Assembly: GCA_005786775.1 (NCBI GenBank)
Contig: SYDD01000269.1
Location: 1-8,084 of the forward strand
Length of the DNA stretch: 8,084 nt
Source: Opitutaceae bacterium
GTDB taxonomy: Bacteria; Verrucomicrobiota; Verrucomicrobiia; Opitutales; Opitutaceae
Direction: 5' to 3'
Shown here: one piece after another, positions 1 through 5,544 of the stretch
How positions within the stretch are numbered: the first letter of the stretch is position 1
Layout of the letters: each line of letters begins with the position of its first letter
Program-made: the position numbers and the translations under genes
The notes under the pieces: generated by a model
What the model was told of the DNA's origin: nothing
Database searches by the model: none
The model's input: the letters and a program-made list of their open reading frames with translations, nothing else

Positions 1-241
1 CGGGCAGCGGGGACAGGGTCACCGCCCAACGGCCGCCGGCGCCGGCGCGCGTGGCCTGGCTTTGGCCGAGGAACGTGACCGTGACCGCCTCGTCGGGGCT
101 GGCCCAGCCCCAGAGGGCCACGGGTTGCCCCGCCTGGAGGACCATCTGGTCCGAGAGGATGGCCGGCAGGCGTACGGCGGCGACGGCAGGCCAGGTCGCG
201 AGGACCCACAGGGCGACGGCAAGGAGGTGGGGGGTATTCAT
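1..241 (-). CDS. Sialate O-acetylesterase (SASA) family carbohydrate esterase, N-terminal fragment
   Basis: About 80 codons are visible, reading leftwards from an ATG at 241-239; the gene continues past the left edge. The protein opens with a signal peptide (MNTPHLLAVALWVLATWPAVAA, about residues 1-22, given here as MNTPHLL...AVAA), so export to the periplasm or beyond is expected. It then shows the typical start of SASA-family 9-O-acetylesterases: VRLPAILSDQMVLQ, the VALWGWASPDEAVTVTF strand region, and GGRWAVTLSPLP. In this family that segment is a beta-sandwich ahead of the SGNH-type esterase domain. The catalytic serine region lies outside the window and cannot be judged. Family members remove O-acetyl groups from sialic acids; homologues in environmental polysaccharide degraders often act on other acetylated glycans, so the substrate is uncertain. 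It is divergent from the sulfatase gene and the two may share control. No good Shine-Dalgarno is seen before the ATG; the start was chosen because it begins the signal peptide. Confidence 0.85.
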   Translation of the reverse strand, partial: MNTPHLLAVALWVLATWPAVAAVRLPAILSDQMVLQAGQPVALWGWASPDEAVTVTFLGQSQATRAGAGGRWAVTLSPLP

Positions 242-320
242 CGGGGCGGCGGCCCTGCCCCGGGACGGAGGTGGTGGCGGGGTGGCCGGAGCAAACGCTG
301 TTGCCCACCGGGGGCCGGGG

Positions 321-343
321 CAATGCCGGACGCGTCCGCATTG
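321..343. promoter_or_regulatory. Bulged inverted repeat in the divergent intergenic region (candidate operator)
   Basis: In the 140 bp between the divergent starts at 241 and 382, CAATG (321-325) and CGGACG (327-332) are mirrored by CGTCCG (333-338) and CATTG (339-343). This makes 11 complementary pairs, broken only by an unpaired C at 326. The inner 12 bp (327-338) are a perfect palindrome centred on CG. The position between two divergent genes suits a repressor or activator site. It could equally be a hairpin in the sulfatase leader. A second possible stem, TTGCCC (301-306) with GGGCAA (318-323), overlaps its left edge. I found no convincing -35/-10 promoter on either strand in 242-381, which is common in GC-rich genomes of this type. 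Confidence 0.4.
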
Positions 344-381
344 CGGCTTGCCTCCCACGCGCCCACGGTTGCCGTGCGGGG

Positions 382-1749
382 ATGCGCCTGCCTCCCCTGC
401 CCCTCGCGCTGCTCGTCCTCGCGGCCGCGGCTCCCGCCCTGCCCGCCGCCGCCCCGGCCGAGCGCCCGCCCAACGTGCTGGTGATCGTCACCGACGACCA
501 CGGCATCGGCGACGTCTCCGTATACCGCCCCGGCGCCGACGTGCGGACGCCGCAGCTCGACGCCCTCGCGGCCGGTGGGATGCGGTTCACGGCGATGCGT
601 TCCAACTGCACCGTGTGCTCCCCGGCGCGCGCGGCGCTGCTCACCGGCCGGCACCCGGACCGCGTGGGCGTGCCAGGCGTGATCCGAACGCAGGCGGCCA
701 ACTCCTTCGGCTTCCTTGCGCCGGGTATCCCGACCCTCGCCGACCTGCTAAAATCCGCGGGCTACCACACCGCGCACGTCGGCAAATGGCACCTCGGACT
801 AGAACGGCCAAACCTCCCCACCGACCGCGGCTTCGATTACTTCCACGGTTTTCTCGGGGACATGATGGACAGCTTCACCGGCCACCTCCGCCACGGGCAA
901 AACTACCTGCGCCGCAACACGGAGGTCATCACCGCGGAGGGCCACGCGACAGACGTCTTCACTACGTGGACCCAGGCATACCTCCGAGAGCGGGCACGCG
1001 CGGACCAGCCCTTCTTCCTCTACCTCGCGTACAACGCCCCTCATTTTCCGATCGAGCCCCCCGCAGCCTACCTCGAGCGAGTCCAACGGCGCCTGCCCGG
1101 CCTCGATCCCAAGCGCGCCCTGAACGTTGCCTTCGTGGAACACCTTGACGACGCCATCGGGCAAGTCCTCACCACCCTCGAGGAGACCGGCCTCGCCGCC
1201 CGCACGCTAGTGGTCTTCACTTCCGACAACGGGGGCTCCCTCCCGCACGCGCAGAATAATGACCCGTGGCGGGACGGGAAACAGAGCCACTACGACGGTG
1301 GGCTGCGAGTGCCGTTTCTAGTGCGGTGGCCCGGGCCAGTGGCGGCGGGGACCATCTCGGGCTACGCGGGCCAGACGTTCGACCTATTCCCGACGGTCCT
1401 CGAGGCCGCCGGCGTGCCGCTCCCGGCGGATCTGGACGCACGAAGCCTGCTTGGTCATCTGCGCGGCGGACCGCCGCCCGCGGGCCCGCGCGACCTGTAC
1501 TTCGTGCGACGCGAAGGCGGACCGGCGTACGGCGGTCAGGATTACCATGCGCTCATCCGCGGGAGCTGGAAGCTGCTGCGGAACTCGCCCTACGGCGCAC
1601 TGGAACTCTACGACTTGGCGCAGGATCCTGCGGAACGCACGAATCTGGCCACCAAGGAACTGCGCGTCGTGCGGGAACTGCAAGCCGCCTTAAGTGCGCA
1701 GATCCAACGCGGCGGAGCCGTGCCGTGGCAGGCCCCGGGATCCCGCTAA
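382..1749 (+). CDS. Exported type I (formylglycine-dependent) sulfatase
   Basis: A 455-residue hydrolase of the alkaline-phosphatase superfamily, predicted to cleave sulfate esters in the periplasm. The ATG at 382 was chosen because it starts a signal peptide (MRLPPLPLALLVLAAAAPALPAAA, about residues 1-24, a hydrophobic core ending in AxA-like sites); the frame is open further upstream but reads as unstructured sequence. Active-site motifs: NVLVIVTDDHG (31-41) with metal-binding D38/D39; CSPAR (79-83), where C79 would be converted to formylglycine and R83 stabilises it, followed by AALLTGR; GKWHLG (134-139) with K135 and H137; SDNGG (281-285) with metal ligands D282/N283; and DGKQSHYDGG (298-307) with K300, followed by RVPFLVRWPG. 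Length and C-terminal block (LRNSPYGALELYDL, then DPAERTNLA) fit GALNS/arylsulfatase-like members. The substrate is not readable from sequence; a sulfated polysaccharide is the likeliest guess. It needs a formylglycine-generating enzyme, which is not in this window. A possible weak Shine-Dalgarno (GCGGGG) directly abuts the start codon. The membrane-protein gene follows 61 bp later. Confidence 0.93.
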   Translation: MRLPPLPLALLVLAAAAPALPAAAPAERPPNVLVIVTDDHGIGDVSVYRPGADVRTPQLDALAAGGMRFTAMRSNCTVCSPARAALLTGRHPDRVGVPGVIRTQAANSFGFLAPGIPTLADLLKSAGYHTAHVGKWHLGLERPNLPTDRGFDYFHGFLGDMMDSFTGHLRHGQNYLRRNTEVITAEGHATDVFTTWTQAYLRERARADQPFFLYLAYNAPHFPIEPPAAYLERVQRRLPGLDPKRALNVAFVEHLDDAIGQVLTTLEETGLAARTLVVFTSDNGGSLPHAQNNDPWRDGKQSHYDGGLRVPFLVRWPGPVAAGTISGYAGQTFDLFPTVLEAAGVPLPADLDARSLLGHLRGGPPPAGPRDLYFVRREGGPAYGGQDYHALIRGSWKLLRNSPYGALELYDLAQDPAERTNLATKELRVVRELQAALSAQIQRGGAVPWQAPGSR

Positions 1750-1810
1750 TGCGGCGGGACAGACCGCGTTTTTCCTCCACCCCGCCGCGCGAATTCCCCA
1801 CCGTGACGCG

Positions 1811-2437
1811 ATGACCGTCGACTGGTCCCTCTTTCTGCCCGCCGTGGTGCTGTTATGGACGCCCGTCGCGCTGCTGCAGGGGAAGAAGGGACGCCACCGC
1901 GTGCTCGAACTCGGTTGGCACGGCTACTGGCCCCGCACCCTTTTCTTCGGACTCCATTGGTTTGACCTCATCCGTGCCGCGGTCGGGGCCGGACTGCTGA
2001 GCGCCGCCACCGCCGTTGATCTGATCTCGGCGGGCATCGATGCCCATCCCCCGCTGCTGCTCCGGGCCGGGGTTCTGCTGGTGGGCGCACTGCTGCAGTG
2101 CCGCAGCCGCCGCGATCCGAAAACAATTCACGCCCCGTTCGCTTACCTCGCCGGGCTGGCGCTCGGGGGCTTGTACCCCACCGTCGCGGTGTTCTCGTTG
2201 GCGCTAACCCTAGTGCTAGCCATCGGACCTGGCCTGCCCTCTGCCTTCTTTCCGCTCCTTGCGCTGATCGGCGCCGGCCTAGGTTTCCTGTTGAAATCTC
2301 TGCCGGGACTCTTCGACGCCGTGACCCTGGCGCCGGCGGTCGTCGCGCCGTGGATCCTGACCCTTCTGCTCGGCAAGCCATTCTCCTCCACTTACCGCTC
2401 GCGCTCCCGGATCGAGATCACGTCGCCGCTCAAATAA
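1811..2437 (+). CDS. Multi-pass integral membrane protein of unknown function
   Basis: Not recognised as a named family. The 208-residue product is strongly hydrophobic. Likely membrane segments are about residues 6-24 (SLFLPAVVLLWTPVALLQG), 54-74, 80-97, 110-139 (probably one long or two short helices), 142-162 and 168-188. A basic loop lies at 25-30 (KKGRHR) and a charged stretch at 98-104 (RSRRDPK). The tail (189-208) is polar and rich in Ser and Arg. The aromatic patch WHGYW...FFGLHWFDL at 36-53 may sit at the membrane interface. No transporter, protease or enzyme motif is evident. The ATG at 1811 places a hydrophobic segment right after the start, but it lacks a clear ribosome-binding site; a GTG at 1694 is in frame but lies inside the sulfatase gene and would add a non-membrane leader. 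Same strand and 61 bp spacing make co-transcription with the sulfatase plausible. Frame openness and consistent hydrophobicity support a real gene. Confidence 0.75.
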   Translation: MTVDWSLFLPAVVLLWTPVALLQGKKGRHRVLELGWHGYWPRTLFFGLHWFDLIRAAVGAGLLSAATAVDLISAGIDAHPPLLLRAGVLLVGALLQCRSRRDPKTIHAPFAYLAGLALGGLYPTVAVFSLALTLVLAIGPGLPSAFFPLLALIGAGLGFLLKSLPGLFDAVTLAPAVVAPWILTLLLGKPFSSTYRSRSRIEITSPLK

Positions 2438-2445
2438 GACCGCGC

Positions 2446-2473
2446 GCCCGGGGCTGACGTCCCTACCCCGGGC
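2446..2473. terminator. GC-rich hairpin at the convergent junction, possible bidirectional terminator
   Basis: GCCCGGGG (2446-2453) pairs perfectly with CCCCGGGC (2466-2473) around a 12-nt loop. One further C-G pair (2445 with 2474) and an imperfect GC extension lie beyond it. The hairpin occupies nearly all of the 45 bp between the stop codons at 2437 (plus) and 2483 (minus). On the minus strand the stem is followed by a short T-rich run (TCTTATTTG) at the far gene's stop codon. On the plus strand there is no T-run, so an intrinsic terminator is weaker in that direction. The placement is the main argument. Confidence 0.5.
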
Positions 2474-2482
2474 GGACCGCGC

Positions 2483-5400
2483 TCACTTCAGTTGCTCGAT
2501 GAATGTGAGGAGGTCGGCCATCTCTTGAACCGACAACCCCGCCTCAAGGCCCTCGGGCATCAGGCTCTTACCGGAGGAGGCACTCCCCCGGATGTTGGTC
2601 CGCGGCAGGGTGACTTCTGCGCCGCCCATGATCCGCAGGGAGAGGCTTGAGGCTTCGTCGCGCGAAATCATCCCGAGAAAGGCGTTACCGTCCTTGGTGT
2701 TCACCTCGTAGGCAATGTACTGCGGCGCGACCTCCTGGTGCGGGTTGATGATCGCGGCGAGCAGCGAGTCGCGGCCGCGAGATTTCACCGTGACTAGGTC
2801 CGGCCCGAGTTCCAGCCCCTCACTGCCGGCCCGGTGGCAGACGCTGCAACGGCCGGCATAGATGCCGCGCCCTCGATCCGCATCCCCGACGAGTGCAATC
2901 GCCGGTTGGAACTTCGCCGCCACCTCCTCGCGCGAGGGTGGGATGACGGAGGCCAGCACGGCGCGCGCAAGGACCCGGGTGGGCTCGTGCTTGTGGCGGG
3001 CGAGCGCCTCAATCTGCGAGGCGGAGAAGTCGGCTGCGGGCACCTGGCCAGCTGCGACCGCGTCCAGCAACGCCTTGGTCCGATCCTCCCGGGCCAGCAG
3101 CGCCGCCAAGGCCGCGTCCTTCGCCTTCGGGGCATACCGCCAATGATCGAGTAGGATCGTCGCCACCTCGGGGCCAGTCTGCATCCCGAGGGCGCGCACG
3201 GCCGCGACCTGTACTGCCTCGGGTTGACCGGCGGCGCGCGCGGCGGCAAGGGCGGCCCGAGCCTGCGCGGCTCCACCCACGGACAGCAGTTCAATCGCCT
3301 CCAGGCGTTCCGCCGCGGGGGCGGACGCGTCGCGGGCGCGGACCGCCGCGCGGGTGAAGACGGCGTCGAGCTTCCGCTCCCGGTCGGCCTGCGCGATCCC
3401 GGAGCCCGCGCGCCGCAGTCCCTCGCCCAAGGCCCGGATCCACTGCGGGCTGGTGCCGGGCTGGGCGATGAATTCGATGAGCGGCGCGAGGTCGGCGGCA
3501 GCGGCCGTCGCGGCGCGCGTCTCGATCAAGCGAGCGACGAAGGGTGCGGCGCTCCGCGCGAGAGCCGGATCCCGCGTCATCGCGGGTAGCAGCGTAGCCG
3601 CGATCACCGGGGGCGGGCTGGTAAGGAGCGCGACGGAGATCCACTTATCCGCATGGTCCCGTGCGGCAATCTTGGCCAGCGCCGGGGCGAGGGCCGGGGA
3701 ATAAGCGGCACTGAACGCGAGCTGCATCCGCACGCGCGGGCTGGCGTCCTCGGCGCGGCGATCGAGAGCGGCCACGAGTGTCGCCGGCGCTTGGCCGGAC
3801 TCCAGCAGCGGCTCCGCCAGAGCAATAGCGCGCTCCCGCACGTGCGCGTCCCGGTCATCCGCCGCGACGGCGAGGGTCTCTCCGTCGAGGGCGCCGAGGC
3901 CCTGGAGCGCGCCGAGCGCGTGGAAGCGCGCGGTCGCAGGGGCAGCCTCGCGGACCAGCCGCGCGAGGAGCGGACCAGCCGCTCGGTCCTGGCGCTCGTA
4001 CAACAGGCGCGAGGCGGTGTCGCGGTGCCAGCCGTTGGGGTGAGTAAGGGTGGCGACGAGGGTCGCGGTGTCGACCGCGCCGAGGGCCGGGTTGGCGCGA
4101 CGCCGCCAGACGGCGTCGGTGGGAACCAGCCGGTAGATGCGGCCGCGATCGTTGCCCGAGTTCAAGTCAAGGTGGCGCTTGATCTCGTCCGGGATGCTCC
4201 ACGGGTGCTCGATCACCTCGCGGTACATATCGCAGATGTGCAGCGTCCCGTCCGGCGCGTTGGCGAAGTTGACCACTCTGACCCAAGTATCGCGGCTCGC
4301 CGCGAACTCGAAGCCCTGCTCGTCGTCCGGTCGGCGGCCGACCAGGCTCGCACCGTCATCGTACAGCCGCTTGCGGTGGACCAGCTGACCGCCCGAATCG
4401 CCGCTGAAGGTATTATTGACGAAGTCCAGGCCATAGGCGTCGCCGCGGTAGACGTGCGTGCCGGAGGCCCCGGTAAAGTATCCGCTGACGCGGCCACCGC
4501 CCTCGACTGCGCCACGGACCACCCCACCAATGCGCCAACGAGTGCGAATGATGCGCCAAGGCTCATCCGGGCTGATCCGATGAACCTCAGCGGCGCCCCC
4601 ATCGGCGGCGATGCTCTGGCGCGGCACGGGCGGAGTAAAATAGGGGTTCCGCTCGGCGTAGCGGCCGTCGTAGACCCAGAACTGGAGGTGGTCCGAGTTG
4701 GAGCAGGCGAAGCGCCGGCCGAAGTCGTCGAAGCTCATCCCGTACTGCGCGCCGCCGGGCGTGAAGCCGAACGCGTGCGTCCGGGGATCAAACCAGAAGT
4801 TGCGTCCGCCCAGTTCCTCCGCGGAGAGCTCCGGGCGCCGGAGCGAGCGGATCAGACCGCGATTGCCGGTGCCGCCCTGGACGTGAATGCGATTGTCGGG
4901 ACCCCACGTGAAGCTGTTGAACATCGCCTGCACGTTGAGGCGGGCTAAGCCCGTGCCGAAGCCGGTGAAGACCTTCTCGCGCAATTCCGCCCGGCCGTCG
5001 CCGTCCCGGTCCTCGAAGCGCCAGATGTCGGGCGTGGCGCCAACATAGAGACCTCCGTTTGCCCAGATAAGGCCGTTGGGCCACGGAAGATTGTCCGCGA
5101 ACACGCGGCTCGTCTCGTACCGGCCGTCGCCGTCGCGGTCCTCCAGTACCGAGATACGGCCGAGGTGCGGGTTGCGGTCGCGTTCCTCGGAATAGTCGAT
5201 CATCTCACAGACGAACATCCGTCCGTTCTCGTCAAAGGTGATCGCGACGGGGTCGCGCACCTGCGGCTCGTGCGCCACCAGCTCGAGGCGGAAACCCGGC
5301 TTCACCTTCCAAGTGGCGATCGCTTCCGCCGGCGCAACGGCCGGGTAACGCGGGAGGTCCTTTGCCGGATCGACCTCCGTGGCGCCCTTGGTAGCGCCGT

Positions 5401-5509
5401 AGGCCTGGGCGTAGGTATTACGGTGCGCGAGGGATTCAGCGGCGGGGGCGGCGCCGAAGGCCTCGGGCAGGACAAGCAGGACCGGGAGGGCGAGGCGGGC
5501 AGGGATCAT
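2483..5509 (-). CDS. Propeller-HEAT-haem c protein (Pirellula/Verrucomicrobium-type putative dehydrogenase)
   Basis: A 1008-residue exported protein of the PVC-specific 'putative membrane-bound dehydrogenase' type (compare TIGR02604 and TIGR02603). A signal peptide covers about 1-24 (MIPARLALPVLLVLPEAFG). A beta-propeller resembling PQQ-dependent sugar dehydrogenases spans about 65-460, with family-typical pieces: GFRLELVAHEP, PNGLIWANGGLYVGAT, GGAQYGMSFDDFGRRFACSN, GNDRGRIYRL (452-461). Two DRDGDG loops (124-129, 167-172) look like calcium sites. Alpha-helical HEAT-like repeats fill about 465-865. The C-terminal haem domain carries CSVCH (C888, C891, H892); M984 in SLMPEGLE is a likely distal ligand. 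Family function is not established; oxidation of a sugar-like substrate with electrons passed to the attached haem is the usual inference, and whether PQQ binds is unknown. The start at 5509 was chosen for the signal peptide and a Shine-Dalgarno at 5526-5516; the frame is open to 5695 but would overlap the upstream gene. It follows that gene by 35 bp, so it is probably the second gene of an operon. Confidence 0.92.
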   Translation of the reverse strand: MIPARLALPVLLVLPEAFGAAPAAESLAHRNTYAQAYGATKGATEVDPAKDLPRYPAVAPAEAIATWKVKPGFRLELVAHEPQVRDPVAITFDENGRMFVCEMIDYSEERDRNPHLGRISVLEDRDGDGRYETSRVFADNLPWPNGLIWANGGLYVGATPDIWRFEDRDGDGRAELREKVFTGFGTGLARLNVQAMFNSFTWGPDNRIHVQGGTGNRGLIRSLRRPELSAEELGGRNFWFDPRTHAFGFTPGGAQYGMSFDDFGRRFACSNSDHLQFWVYDGRYAERNPYFTPPVPRQSIAADGGAAEVHRISPDEPWRIIRTRWRIGGVVRGAVEGGGRVSGYFTGASGTHVYRGDAYGLDFVNNTFSGDSGGQLVHRKRLYDDGASLVGRRPDDEQGFEFAASRDTWVRVVNFANAPDGTLHICDMYREVIEHPWSIPDEIKRHLDLNSGNDRGRIYRLVPTDAVWRRRANPALGAVDTATLVATLTHPNGWHRDTASRLLYERQDRAAGPLLARLVREAAPATARFHALGALQGLGALDGETLAVAADDRDAHVRERAIALAEPLLESGQAPATLVAALDRRAEDASPRVRMQLAFSAAYSPALAPALAKIAARDHADKWISVALLTSPPPVIAATLLPAMTRDPALARSAAPFVARLIETRAATAAAADLAPLIEFIAQPGTSPQWIRALGEGLRRAGSGIAQADRERKLDAVFTRAAVRARDASAPAAERLEAIELLSVGGAAQARAALAAARAAGQPEAVQVAAVRALGMQTGPEVATILLDHWRYAPKAKDAALAALLAREDRTKALLDAVAAGQVPAADFSASQIEALARHKHEPTRVLARAVLASVIPPSREEVAAKFQPAIALVGDADRGRGIYAGRCSVCHRAGSEGLELGPDLVTVKSRGRDSLLAAIINPHQEVAPQYIAYEVNTKDGNAFLGMISRDEASSLSLRIMGGAEVTLPRTNIRGSASSGKSLMPEGLEAGLSVQEMADLLTFIEQLK

Positions 5510-5515
5510 GCGCGA

Positions 5516-5526
5516 TCCCACCTTCC
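5516..5526 (-). promoter_or_regulatory. Ribosome-binding site deciding the start of the propeller-HEAT-haem gene
   Basis: Read on the minus strand, GGAAGGTGGGA runs from 5526 to 5516. Its AAGGTGGG core differs at one base from a strong Shine-Dalgarno (AAGGAGGG) and ends 7 nt before the ATG at 5509-5507. It lies in the 35-bp gap after the upstream gene's stop codon, so translation starts independently rather than by overlap coupling. This supports the 5509 start over the longer open frame reaching 5695. Confidence 0.65.
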
Positions 5527-5544
5527 AGCGTGCCGCGGGAACGG

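Noticed and set aside
271..381. Upstream start at 271 for the sulfatase
   Set aside because: The added 37 residues have no family character and would place the signal peptide internally; the ATG at 382 is the natural start.
51..1148. 365-codon plus-strand frame overlapping the esterase start and the sulfatase
   Set aside because: Its product is an Arg/Pro/Ala-rich shadow frame of two well-supported genes, with no domain-like pattern.
1266..1814. 182-codon plus-strand frame overlapping the sulfatase 3' end and reaching the membrane-protein start
   Set aside because: It is a shifted frame within the sulfatase; the sulfatase frame carries family motifs to its stop at 1749, so there is no sign of a frameshift or second gene.
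3653..4948. 431-codon open frame on the plus strand, antisense to the propeller-HEAT-haem gene
   Set aside because: It lies entirely inside a gene with clear family motifs on the other strand. Long antisense open frames are expected in very GC-rich genes, and its product shows no recognisable domain.
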